A program made the translations under genes and the position numbers. Positions 7,538-14,402 of a DNA stretch of 35,902 bases are shown here, piece by piece. Positions within the stretch are counted from its first letter, which is position 1, and every line of letters starts with the position of its first letter. The notes under the pieces are model-generated. The model was given only the letters and a program-made list of their open reading frames with translations. It was not told the DNA's origin and did no database searches. Origin of the DNA: a virus; IMG/VR virus record IMGVR_UViG_3300022752_000198, positions 1-35,902 of that record. One strand, 5' to 3'.

Positions 7538-10030
7538 TCAACTAAAAAAACTACTTAAACTGCCTTTGCGTTCAGATTGCCACCCGATACATTCTAGCAC
7601 GTTCTTCAGCGGTTCAAAGAAACTCTTCTCAAATTGTAGCGTGTAGTCAATGTATTTGTCAAGGTTCAGTTCTTTCGGCAGTTGTTGAAAGAAAGAAATG
7701 ACATTCTCGCGGATAGGATTTGGTGTCTTCAGATAGATAAACTTGATCTTCTCCCCTTCTTGAATAAGTGGATACTTGTGTTCTAAATTGTTTTTACGAA
7801 CATAATAGTTGTAGAGTAATGCTCCTCTTACTTGAATGGGAGTGCCCTTCTGGTAAATATCAGCAGCACTACGATACTTCTTAAGACCATTACAACCGCG
7901 AGGGAAAGCAATATTGAGATAGTTCTGTTTCTTGGTGTCTTCCTTGATCTCGTTAATGAAATCAAGAACATCATCATTAGTTTTGGTTACAATGATACGA
8001 TATGCTTGTTCCAGTTTATCACGATAATAAGCAGGAGTAGATGAGCGAGCGGTTTCCATGCCACAGATTTTCATCTTCGGTTTAGCATAGCGCACACCTT
8101 CACTATCCCAGACGTTGAGAACATAGCGTTTCTTGGCAGTCCAAAAACCACGCTCAGCAATGTTCTCCCGTTTCATCTTCATTTTCTGGTCGTATGCTTT
8201 GAGATAGTCGGCCAGTTCTTGGTAAGAACTTTCAATATATTGCTCAAGTTCCAGTGAAGCGACCTTATCAAGGAACGCAACAATGCTTTCAGGAGTTTTC
8301 TCTCGTACTCCGTATACACGTTCAACCAAAGGACCAAGGTTAAGATACATAGAGTCAGTATCAGAAGCAATAACATAATCAACATCCTGTGTCTTTAGAA
8401 CTTTATTAAGATAGGCATTCATCTTTCTCTCAATCCAGCGAATAGACAACTGACCTGAGAGAGTAATTGCCTCAGCGATTTCAAGTTTGTAATAACGAAA
8501 ATGCTCGTTACCGATAGCACCATAAGCAGAGTTGAGTTGAATTTTTCGTGCCATCTGAATGTTATTACAGCGGGCAATCTCTTTCTTTAACTCAATCGTT
8601 GGAGTCTTCTCGTATTGTTGTTTAGCAGCAATCATCTTCTTCTTATAGATGGTGCGATCCTCATATATCTTCTCCATAAGCTTAGGAAGAAACCCCTGAA
8701 ACTTGGTGGTGTAATGCGTTCCATTGGCGCATAGGGTCTCCCCCCCGAGGTCGCTGGTATCGAATGCCTTATCTAACAGCATGTCAACGTTGACGCTACT
8801 ACGGCGCGGCAGAAGCGTCTCTGGAGACAGGTTGTATTGCATGATGAGGTGAGGATACAGCGAATTAAGGTCAAAGTTTACAATCCAATCATACATACCA
8901 GGCACAGGTTCTTTCACATATGCACCAGCATACTTAGCATCTTTGACGCTATCTTTCTTGGGAGGAATCACTACACCCATCTTCGCAAGGTAGATGAAAA
9001 TAATGTTATCCCACATACGCACCTGAGAGTAAACATCTTCGTAGTTTACTTTGGCGTCGTATGCCATAGTGAATGCCAGTTCTAACAACTTCATCTTGTC
9101 TTCCAACTGGTCAACAAGGCGAACATCGTGGATGTTATACTTCACAAACTTATCCCAATCTTTAGTATAGAACTCTTTGAAAGTATCAAACTCAGAGTGG
9201 TCAAGTTTCTTAGCGTCGAGTTCCACAGATGCGATATGGTCTAGACGATATGATTCTTGGTTGGTGTACGTAAACTTCTTATAGAGTTCAAGGTAATCCA
9301 ACGTGGCGATGCCAGGAATATCATACGCAATCTGTTTACGACCTTTGATGAAAATCTCACGCGATGAAATAAGTTTCCAAGGCGATAGAAGTTTAGTGTA
9401 ATCTTCGCCCAGCACTCTATCCATACGGCGGCAGATGTATGGCATATCAAATAGCTGAACATTCCAACCAGTAATTACATCGGGAGTATTCTCCTGCCAC
9501 CATTTGAGGAAGCACGAAAGCAGTTTCGTCTCATCGTTACAATGGATGTAATCAACCTGTCTGTTTTCATTCTGGAAACTCTTGCTTCCCCAGACAGTGA
9601 TGCGGTTTGTAAAAGAATCACGGAGAGAAATAAGCAGAATCTCTTGGTCTGCTGATTCAATATCAGGGAAACCGTTTTCTGCTCCAGTTTCAATATCCAA
9701 AGTAAATGTGCGAATGAGGGAAGAATCGAAACGAATCTCATCATCGGGATATGCTTCGTTTATGTATTGATATAAGTATCTAGTATTCCCGTGAATTTCA
9801 AATCCCTCCACGCCCTCGTATTGATTGATAAATTGCCTACAATCATTAATAGAACCTGGAGAGACCTCCTTGAGGAAGCGTCCATCCAGACTCTTGTGAT
9901 CTGTTTGCTTATTGCTAAGCACATACAGTTTAGGATTGTAGTTTACACGATACTGAACACGCTCACCATTTTCATAACCACGAACGAGGATACGATTCCC
10001 AGCCTGTTCAATGTTCGTATAAAACTTCAT
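7538..10030 (-). CDS. 43: Family B DNA polymerase gp43
   Basis: Replicative polymerase with 3'-5' exonuclease. Exo I motif FTLDIETG has D112 and E114, the same positions as in T4; the Exo II-like NVQLFDMPYI and Exo III-like KYNIHDVRLVDQLE follow. Polymerase motif A is DLNSLYPHLI, motif B lies in RKIQLNSAYGAIGNEHFRYY, and motif C is ASDTDSMYL. The C-terminus LSSFFS resembles the T4 tail that binds the sliding clamp. Length 830 aa is somewhat shorter than T4 (898) and typical for cyanophages; the gene is uninterrupted by introns or inteins. It starts three bases after the LSm-like gene B and ends six bases before uvsX. Confidence 0.97.
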   Translation of the reverse strand: MKFYTNIEQAGNRILVRGYENGERVQYRVNYNPKLYVLSNKQTDHKSLDGRFLKEVSPGSINDCRQFINQYEGVEGFEIHGNTRYLYQYINEAYPDDEIRFDSSLIRTFTLDIETGAENGFPDIESADQEILLISLRDSFTNRITVWGSKSFQNENRQVDYIHCNDETKLLSCFLKWWQENTPDVITGWNVQLFDMPYICRRMDRVLGEDYTKLLSPWKLISSREIFIKGRKQIAYDIPGIATLDYLELYKKFTYTNQESYRLDHIASVELDAKKLDHSEFDTFKEFYTKDWDKFVKYNIHDVRLVDQLEDKMKLLELAFTMAYDAKVNYEDVYSQVRMWDNIIFIYLAKMGVVIPPKKDSVKDAKYAGAYVKEPVPGMYDWIVNFDLNSLYPHLIMQYNLSPETLLPRRSSVNVDMLLDKAFDTSDLGGETLCANGTHYTTKFQGFLPKLMEKIYEDRTIYKKKMIAAKQQYEKTPTIELKKEIARCNNIQMARKIQLNSAYGAIGNEHFRYYKLEIAEAITLSGQLSIRWIERKMNAYLNKVLKTQDVDYVIASDTDSMYLNLGPLVERVYGVREKTPESIVAFLDKVASLELEQYIESSYQELADYLKAYDQKMKMKRENIAERGFWTAKKRYVLNVWDSEGVRYAKPKMKICGMETARSSTPAYYRDKLEQAYRIIVTKTNDDVLDFINEIKEDTKKQNYLNIAFPRGCNGLKKYRSAADIYQKGTPIQVRGALLYNYYVRKNNLEHKYPLIQEGEKIKFIYLKTPNPIRENVISFFQQLPKELNLDKYIDYTLQFEKSFFEPLKNVLECIGWQSERKGSLSSFFS

Positions 10031-10033
10031 GCG

Positions 10034-10423
10034 TCAACCCAGAGTCTTCTGGTAGTATTCTAGCACAGAATACGATGGATCGCAAATGGTGAGAATGTCA
10101 TCTGCTCGCATGTAGATTTGTGTTTGATTTGTATACTTAGGAAATTTTTCCAAAAGAATATAATCGGATTGAACAACTGTTACTTCGTTACCCTCCTTAT
10201 CAATTTCTTTATCCGTGGTTTCACTAATAAAGAGAGCATCAGGATTACGAACGCTTTTATAATCTACGTTAGAATGATCCCAATAAGTTAAATCAAGAAT
10301 CCGATACGGATTCGTCAGAAGACACTCTGGACTTTCTTCCCTTTCTTCTATCTCCGCTATCAGATAATGCTGATCCTTCAGAACTATCACTTGAATCACT
10401 GGTTGATACGGTGTCGTTGTCAT
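10034..10423 (-). CDS. LSm/SH3-like small protein B, 129 aa
   Basis: Unknown beta-rich protein directly upstream of gp43. The N-terminal strand pair (VIQVIVLKDQHYLIAEIEE...ECLLTNPYRIL) and the closing segment (RADDILTICDPSYSVLEYYQKTL) align by eye with the proteins at 10293-10727 and 22883-23299, all showing strand-turn-strand, an NP or CP dipeptide, then an xxIVxxxxPxxxxxxYY ending. This order resembles Sm/LSm-like barrels, which often bind RNA, but function is inferred only. The ATG at 10423 has a GGAG ribosome-binding site. Its first 43 codons overlap the tail of the preceding gene in another frame. Confidence 0.8.
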   Translation of the reverse strand: MTTTPYQPVIQVIVLKDQHYLIAEIEEREESPECLLTNPYRILDLTYWDHSNVDYKSVRNPDALFISETTDKEIDKEGNEVTVVQSDYILLEKFPKYTNQTQIYMRADDILTICDPSYSVLEYYQKTLG

Positions 10424-10727
10424 TTAATTTTTCTCCAAATTTTTTCATGTATACGTCAAGAATTCCATCTTCTGGTTCACCCAAAGCAACTACCGAAGTA
10501 TATGGAATACGAAATTCTTCTGATTTAGAATACGCAAACCACTTGGTAAAGTTAATAGAAAATTGAGATGGATTGCCATCTGTATTATAGTCTCCTGTTG
10601 GTGCCATATCTAGAATATATGGACACTTAAGAAGTAAACAAATACCCTGACCATTTTCATCAGTTACTTCAGAAACTCCAGAGATTATTCTTTCTCCAGA
10701 ATTTAAAATCATAACTTTTGGAATCAT
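10293..10727 (-). CDS. LSm/SH3-like small protein A with overprinted Ser-rich tail, 144 aa
   Basis: The core, residues 1-101 (MIPKVMILNSGERIISGVSE, then CLLLKCPYIL, FTKWFAYS and VVALGEPEDGILDVYMKKF), has the same layout as proteins B and C and looks like an Sm/LSm-type barrel. From residue 102, exactly where gene B starts, the frame continues as a low-complexity tail with 15 serines in 43 residues. The core family ends where the tail begins, so the tail is probably an overprinted extension made by loss of an older stop codon. Start ATG at 10727 has a TTAGGAG site, and an extended -10 promoter lies just upstream. It begins the unit A-B-gp43-uvsX-gp41-mazG. Confidence 0.8.
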   Translation of the reverse strand: MIPKVMILNSGERIISGVSEVTDENGQGICLLLKCPYILDMAPTGDYNTDGNPSQFSINFTKWFAYSKSEEFRIPYTSVVALGEPEDGILDVYMKKFGEKLNDNDTVSTSDSSDSSEGSALSDSGDRRKGRKSRVSSDESVSDS

Positions 10728-10750
10728 ATAATTCTCCTAATGATAATTTA

Positions 10751-10779
10751 ATTATAGCACAAAAAAGAAAATAGGGCAA
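10751..10779 (-). promoter_or_regulatory. Sigma70-type promoter TTGCCC-17-TATAAT (extended -10)
   Basis: Minus strand: -35 TTGCCC (10779-10774), 17-bp spacer, TGC TATAAT (-10 at 10756-10751, extended TGn). It would start near 10744, just before the ribosome-binding site of LSm gene A, driving the polymerase unit. The -35 box is the 3' arm of the upstream terminator hairpin and the T-run forms the spacer. Confidence 0.75.
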
Positions 10780-10794
10780 GCCTGATAGTTGCCA
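10760..10794 (-). terminator. Terminator after hsp20
   Basis: Minus strand hairpin GGCAA / TTGCC with a 9-base loop (10794-10775), followed by CTATTTTCTTTTTT. An alternative longer closing stem pairs GGGGCAA at 10831-10825 with TTGCCCT at 10779-10773. It separates hsp20 from the polymerase unit. Confidence 0.65.
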
Positions 10795-10831
10795 GTCTCG
10801 CCCATTGCGCCGAAGATAGTTGGGTTGCCCC
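10761..10831 (-). ncRNA. Candidate small structured RNA between hsp20 and LSm gene A
   Basis: A GATAAATA late motif at 10844-10837 predicts a start at 10831, and the terminator T-run ends near 10761, giving an about 70-nt transcript with no reading frame. Its ends pair (GGGGCAA with UUGCCCU), and two inner stems (CCCA/UGGG and CUG/CAG) give a possible three-way junction whose two loops both contain ACUAUC. This is a prediction from pairing only; it may simply be the terminator and leader. Confidence 0.3.
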
Positions 10832-10836
10832 TCGTC

Positions 10837-10844
10837 TATTTATC
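10837..10844 (-). promoter_or_regulatory. Possible late promoter GATAAATA overlapping the hsp20 stop
   Basis: The minus strand reads GATAAATA and includes the TAA stop codon of hsp20. It is intergenic and fits the NATAAATA pattern, but the next gene is a replication gene behind a terminator, so its role is uncertain. Confidence 0.4.
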
Positions 10845-11283
10845 CTTCTGTTAGAAGTTCTTGTTTACCAGCTCCAATAGTATAGGTTGTTCTCTTTTGA
10901 TGTTCGGGAACAATTTTTTCTAATGAAACTGTTAGTAATCCATCAGCAAAATCTACAGAGGATACTCTGACATCTTCTGATAGTTGCCATGAGTGATTGA
11001 AGGAACGTTTGGAGAGACCTTTGTGGAGGTATGTTCTTTCAGTATCTCGTTTCTCAACTTTAGAGGCAACTCTGAGAATGCTTTGTTCTGTAGAGACTTC
11101 AATTTCTTCTGGTTTAAATCCAGCAAGAGCGACTTCAATCTCATAGTTAGATCCGTCATTTTTGATGATGTTGTAAGGTGGATAGTTAGTATTGTGACCA
11201 GACATAGCATCCAGTCTGTTGAAAATGCTTTCTAATCCAACTCCAAATGGGGAATAGACATCCCAAGTATATGCGTTTGTCAT
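10840..11283 (-). CDS. hsp20: Small heat-shock protein Hsp20
   Basis: ATP-independent holdase chaperone that binds unfolding proteins, typical of T4-like cyanophages. An alpha-crystallin domain spans about residues 37-133: NYEIEVALAGFKPEEIEV at its start, the conserved ERTYLHKGLSKRSFNHSWQL region, and DGLLTVSL near the end in place of the usual A/NGxLxVxx. The N-terminus MTNAYTWDVYSPFGVGLESIFNRLD resembles bacterial class A Hsp20. Length 147 aa is normal. It is a monocistronic unit: a TATAAT -10 box and a UUCG-capped leader hairpin lie upstream, a terminator follows. Ribosome-binding site AAGGAG is nine bases before ATG. It may assist folding of capsid or replication proteins; client proteins are unknown. 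Confidence 0.96.
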   Translation of the reverse strand: MTNAYTWDVYSPFGVGLESIFNRLDAMSGHNTNYPPYNIIKNDGSNYEIEVALAGFKPEEIEVSTEQSILRVASKVEKRDTERTYLHKGLSKRSFNHSWQLSEDVRVSSVDFADGLLTVSLEKIVPEHQKRTTYTIGAGKQELLTEG

Positions 11284-11315
11284 TTTAGTTCTCCTTAATA
11301 AGCGAGAGTTTGTTT

Positions 11316-11334
11316 AAGACCCCGAAGGCGTCTT
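11316..11334 (-). promoter_or_regulatory. Leader hairpin of hsp20 with C(UUCG)G loop
   Basis: Minus strand AAGACGCC TTCG GGGTCTT folds into a seven-pair stem with one G-G mismatch, closed by the very stable C(UUCG)G tetraloop. It lies at the predicted 5' end of the hsp20 mRNA, upstream of and not covering the AAGGAG site. It is likely an mRNA-stabilising 5' hairpin; an RNA thermometer is less likely because the RBS is outside the stem. Confidence 0.55.
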
Positions 11335-11338
11335 CATT

Positions 11339-11344
11339 ATTATA
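11339..11344 (-). promoter_or_regulatory. -10 box TATAAT for hsp20
   Basis: TATAAT on the minus strand, 56 bases upstream of the hsp20 start. No -35 match lies at 15-18 bp; that place is taken by the T-run and stem of the regA terminator. It may need an activator or be a weaker middle promoter. Confidence 0.5.
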
Positions 11345-11358
11345 TATTAGAAAGCAAT

Positions 11359-11381
11359 AAAAAAGGGAGTGTGGAACTCCC
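11359..11381 (-). terminator. Terminator after regA
   Basis: Minus strand stem GGGAGT / ACTCCC with loop TCCAC, followed by six T residues. It lies nine bases after the regA stop and ends the clamp-clamp loader-regA unit. Confidence 0.9.
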
Positions 11382-11389
11382 TACAAAAA

Positions 11390-11818
11390 TTATTCGGTTA
11401 CTTCGGTCTTCTTGCGACCAATGTTGTATTTACTTTCAAGCGTCCATTCGTCTTTCTCTTTAAAAGCAAGAACTTTGATTTGATTCAACGGAGCAACATC
11501 AGCAATCGCTTCTGGTTTAACAACAGAAATCAATCCCCAATCGGATAACAGTTGAATAATTCTATTTCTACGCTGAACATCATTCACTGAAAGATTAGTG
11601 TTCTTTCCGTCAAGGGCAAATAGTTCCTTGAAATGAACAATATAATATCTACCTTGCTTATGAAGAATATGGCAAGATTGGTAGATTTTCTTTTCTTTAC
11701 GAGATGCTACACCGATACGGGTTAAGGTCTCACGAACTTTGAGGAAATCATCAGGTTCATTGAGAGTCACCTCAACCATATCAGCTTGCTTCCATTCTAC
11801 TTCGATATCAGGAGTCAT
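11390..11818 (-). CDS. regA: Translational repressor RegA
   Basis: Homologue of T4 RegA, which binds the initiation regions of early mRNAs and represses their translation. The sequence shows the family pattern: an N-terminal DIEVEWKQADMVEVTLNEPDDFLKVRETLTRIGV strand-helix unit, then QSCHILHKQGRYYIVHFKELFALDGK and a C-terminal region QRRNRIIQLLSDWGLI, which matches the conserved RegA helix. At 142 aa it is a little longer than T4 RegA (122 aa), with an extra charged C-terminus. It overlaps gp62 by 4 bp, as in the conserved order 45-44-62-regA-43, although here hsp20 and two LSm-like genes separate it from gp43. Confidence 0.93.
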   Translation of the reverse strand: MTPDIEVEWKQADMVEVTLNEPDDFLKVRETLTRIGVASRKEKKIYQSCHILHKQGRYYIVHFKELFALDGKNTNLSVNDVQRRNRIIQLLSDWGLISVVKPEAIADVAPLNQIKVLAFKEKDEWTLESKYNIGRKKTEVTE

Positions 11819-12201
11819 CTTTTTCCACCTTTGTCTACAAGTTTTTTAATGTGTTCAAGTTGATCTTTTGATAAAATTCTCAATGCCTGTAGAGCCTTAT
11901 CGTCGTTATAACCATAATACTCTTTAATCGCATCAAGGTATTCTACTTGAGATTTTTTCGCCCACGGCGAAAACCGCTTACGCGGATTGATACTATTTAT
12001 AAAAAAGTCATACTGTAACTTCTTGTCCAAGTGAGGATACATATTCATCTCATTAGCAAAAAGAACTGTATCATGAAAAGCAGCAAGACACTTGTTGACG
12101 ATAAAAGGTGGATATGCTTTTTCAGATTCCTCGTCAATAACTACCGACTTCTTGTTTTGATTTATTGAGTTCAAATATTCCGTTAGAGATGGTTTCGTCA
12201 T
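11815..12201 (-). CDS. 62: Clamp loader small subunit gp62
   Basis: Partner of gp44 in the 4:1 clamp loader that places gp45 on DNA. The sequence has the family's helical features: N-terminal SLTEYLNSINQNKK, the middle PFIVNKCLAAFHDTVLFANEMN and the FFINSINPRKRFSPWAKK segment. At 128 aa it is shorter than T4 gp62 (187 aa), as in cyanophages. The ATG at 12201 lies inside the last 68 bases of dam and has no recognisable ribosome-binding site (upstream reads TTGATTACTAACT). In T4 gp62 is translationally coupled to gp44; here the endonuclease and dam genes sit between, so it probably depends on coupling to dam. Confidence 0.92.
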   Translation of the reverse strand: MTKPSLTEYLNSINQNKKSVVIDEESEKAYPPFIVNKCLAAFHDTVLFANEMNMYPHLDKKLQYDFFINSINPRKRFSPWAKKSQVEYLDAIKEYYGYNDDKALQALRILSKDQLEHIKKLVDKGGKR

Positions 12202-13033
12202 AGTTAGTAATCAATAGTTCAGCGCGGTCTTTTTGCTCGTTCATGTAGTCACCCACTGAACGCATAGTATAGGTCAAATCCCATTTGGTTTGATAATAAC
12301 CATCATACCACTCTATAAGAGTTGGGTTGGTATTGTAAGTAATCATCCAACGATCTTTTACATTACCTTGTGTAATCCAAGCATGAAACTCTTTATGATC
12401 GAATCCTTTATGCAGTTCTCCTTTCTTACCATAAAGATTATCTTTGATATCATAAGGAGGGTCAAAGAACCAGAACGTTCCTACGGGAGCAGATGTCATC
12501 ATCATATCCCAATACGCACCACAAGTAATCTTCCAGTTCTGAATCAGTTCCGAGTATTTGGGGAGATTGTCGATTCCACGCATAGTGAAGTTATGGTCAC
12601 TTGCTTGCGGGGAAAATGAAGATGATTCAGTTAGACCAGAGAAACTACATTTATTAACTACATAGAAAGCAGCAGCTCTACAAAGACAAGATTCAGAATT
12701 ATTCAAATCATTTTTAGAATGATTAAACAATTCTCTAGCAGTATCTGGCGTAGAGTATTCTTCTTTATATGCTGTGAGAAGAGCATATAAACCATCTGGG
12801 CGTTGTTGAAGTTGCTGCCAGAAGTTCACCAGCGGTTCATACAGGTCATTCACCCATACAGGAATGTCAGGGTATTCTTTTGTGAATGCAATCGCTACAC
12901 TACCACCACCAAGGAAAGGTTCGCGGTATTCTGTAGGATTCTTAGGCATCTTGGGAACAAGATACTTAACGGCACGAGATTTGCCGCCAGGATAACGTAA
13001 ACATGTTTTAAGTTGTTTTAAACTAGTTGCCAT
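12134..13033 (-). CDS. dam: DNA adenine methylase (Dam-like, D12 class)
   Basis: N6-adenine methyltransferase transferring methyl from S-adenosylmethionine. The motif order is that of the alpha (D12/Dam) class: CLRYPGGKSR at residues 11-20, EPFLGGGSVAIAF at 38-50 (SAM-binding FxGxG equivalent), and catalytic DPPY at 191-194, closing with ELLITNY. Likely role is to protect phage DNA from restriction or mark replication forks; target sequence cannot be read from the protein. Residues after ITNY (about 21) are an extension encoded in the overlap with gp62. Its start overlaps the end of the LAGLIDADG endonuclease gene by 11 bp. The two genes together interrupt the gp44-gp62 pair that is adjacent in T4, which suggests a joint insertion. 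Confidence 0.93.
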   Translation of the reverse strand: MATSLKQLKTCLRYPGGKSRAVKYLVPKMPKNPTEYREPFLGGGSVAIAFTKEYPDIPVWVNDLYEPLVNFWQQLQQRPDGLYALLTAYKEEYSTPDTARELFNHSKNDLNNSESCLCRAAAFYVVNKCSFSGLTESSSFSPQASDHNFTMRGIDNLPKYSELIQNWKITCGAYWDMMMTSAPVGTFWFFDPPYDIKDNLYGKKGELHKGFDHKEFHAWITQGNVKDRWMITYNTNPTLIEWYDGYYQTKWDLTYTMRSVGDYMNEQKDRAELLITNYDETISNGIFELNKSKQEVGSY

Positions 13034-13433
13034 TCAACTTCTCCATAATCATTTGATATTTTTCAAGGCGTCTTTTGCCGAGATAAGGTTTCATCAACTC
13101 AGTCCATCTTTTTGCTGCTTCACCCTGAAGGTTTATATAGTAAGTTGGTTTTTGACCTGCTGCTTTGTGAACTGGACCACCATCAGTGTAAGTTATTTTT
13201 CTACCATCCATTATAGCAGCAACTCTCTCCATAACATCTTGGTCTGTCATTGACATAGACATAGAAAGGTAATCTTTTTCTGTATATGTCTTCCCATTAG
13301 AAAAAGTTCTGGTTCTTCCCTTTTTGTAAGTCCATGAACCTTCTCCTTCCCATATACCAGTTAGCCAAGCAAGTTCTACATCTGTTGGTTCTCTATGTTC
13401 GTAAATAGTTCCTTTAGCCATTTGTTTTATCAT
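13023..13433 (-). CDS. Free-standing LAGLIDADG-like homing endonuclease, 136 aa
   Basis: Residues 19-32 (ELAWLTGIWEGEGS) are a single LAGLIDADG helix motif with the catalytic acidic residue (E in EGEG), followed by the beta-strand pattern and YYINLQGEAAKRWTELMKPYLGKRRLEKYQMIMEKL ending usual for compact phage and mobile family members. With one motif it should act as a homodimer. It lies between gp44 and dam, typical of a free-standing homing gene inserted between essential replication genes. An inverted repeat covers its ribosome-binding site. M1 is placed at 13433 (GGAG only three bases upstream); a second in-frame ATG four codons later is possible. A maturase or inactive relative is an alternative. 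Confidence 0.75.
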   Translation of the reverse strand: MIKQMAKGTIYEHREPTDVELAWLTGIWEGEGSWTYKKGRTRTFSNGKTYTEKDYLSMSMSMTDQDVMERVAAIMDGRKITYTDGGPVHKAAGQKPTYYINLQGEAAKRWTELMKPYLGKRRLEKYQMIMEKLNGN

Positions 13434-13435
13434 TT

Positions 13436-13461
13436 ACTCCACTACTATTTAGTAAAGGAGT
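13436..13461 (-). promoter_or_regulatory. RBS-masking hairpin with late-like motif before the homing endonuclease
   Basis: Minus strand arms ACTCC (13461-13457) and GGAGT (13440-13436) pair, with an inner TACT/AGTA stem and an AAAT loop. The 3' arm is the GGAG site of the endonuclease. The loop contains ACTAAATA, one mismatch from NATAAATA; with late geometry the start would be G at 13440, leaving out the 5' arm. It starts one base into the gp44 stop codon. Confidence 0.55.
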
Positions 13462-14402
13462 TATTTAAACTTACACTCCACCATGATTTCAGTTAGACAA
13501 GCAAGAAGATTAATCTCTTGATCTGCCACAAAGGCAATCTGATATTGATACTTGGCAAGCACCAACACAGCTGGAGGAATAGAAGATCCTTCGAGCACTT
13601 CACTCAGAGCATTATAGATTTTACGAATAATAGTGTTAGGATCACTATCCATATTATCCACGACCCACTGACGCACAACCTTATATTCCTTAGACTTCAT
13701 TGCTCGCATCAACTGATCTAAGTTAACATCAGCAATATCACAGAGCACAGCAGCATCCAGCGATCCACCAACAGAGTGGCGCTGTGCTTCGTTCAGCAGG
13801 CGTCGCCAGTCGGGGTAGTAACGCCGAATCAGTTTAACCAGCACCTTGTCCTCATACGCCACGCCAGAGGAGTCTAGGATGCTCTGTAAGCGGGCGAAGA
13901 ACGCCGCTTGGAGTTTCTGCTGCTCACCCGCTTTGGTGCGGAAGTCAACGACAGTACAACGAGAATGGAGGGGTTCGACAATCTTGTTGATGAAGTTACA
14001 AGTGAAAATGAAACGGCAGTTGCTATGAAACTCTTCAACAAATGCGCGAAGAGAAAGCTGAACATCATGTGTTGTGTTGTCTGCCTCGTCAATGATAACC
14101 ACTTTATGTTTACCACCTCCAGTAAGACTGATAGTTGATGCGAACTGTTTAACTTTGTTTCGAATCGTGTCGAGGAAACGACCTTCATCAGAACCATTAA
14201 TGACAATGTAACTAACGTCAAGTTCTTCACACAATGCTTTGGCAACTGTAGTTTTGCCGACGCCAGGAGGACCAGACAGAAGGAGATTAGCAATCTCTCC
14301 CTGCTCCACAAATCCAGTAAATACTTTCTTTAACGAATCAGGGAGGATACAGTCTTCAATAGTATGAGGACGATATTCCTCCACCCACAGAAATTTTTTC
14401 AT
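13461..14402 (-). CDS. 44: Clamp loader large subunit gp44
   Basis: AAA+ ATPase of the sliding-clamp loader. Walker A GPPGVGKTT at residues 44-52, Walker B VVIIDEADN at about 103-111, sensor 1 FIFTCNF, and an SRC motif (LHSRCTVVDF) that carries the arginine finger. Length 313 aa agrees with T4 gp44 (319). I place the start at the ATG 14402-14400, which overlaps the gp45 stop by one base (TGATG), rather than the TTG one codon earlier. Downstream, its T4 partner gp62 is displaced by an endonuclease and a dam gene. Confidence 0.96.
   Translation of the reverse strand: MKKFLWVEEYRPHTIEDCILPDSLKKVFTGFVEQGEIANLLLSGPPGVGKTTVAKALCEELDVSYIVINGSDEGRFLDTIRNKVKQFASTISLTGGGKHKVVIIDEADNTTHDVQLSLRAFVEEFHSNCRFIFTCNFINKIVEPLHSRCTVVDFRTKAGEQQKLQAAFFARLQSILDSSGVAYEDKVLVKLIRRYYPDWRRLLNEAQRHSVGGSLDAAVLCDIADVNLDQLMRAMKSKEYKVVRQWVVDNMDSDPNTIIRKIYNALSEVLEGSSIPPAVLVLAKYQYQIAFVADQEINLLACLTEIMVECKFK

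Noticed and set aside
10773-10839. tRNA gene in the hsp20-LSm gap
   Set aside because: The length and paired ends are reminiscent, but there is no T-arm GTTC, no CCA context and no anticodon arm of proper size.
10782-10989. 13-base repeat ctgatagttgcca at 10782-10794 and 10977-10989, with a 12-base copy at 35800-35811
   Set aside because: Different contexts (intergenic and two coding frames); a few 12-13-base repeats are expected by chance in 36 kb.
11994-12001. TATAAATA within gp62
   Set aside because: Inside an early gene, 176 bases from the next start. Such motifs are expected by chance in AT-rich coding DNA.
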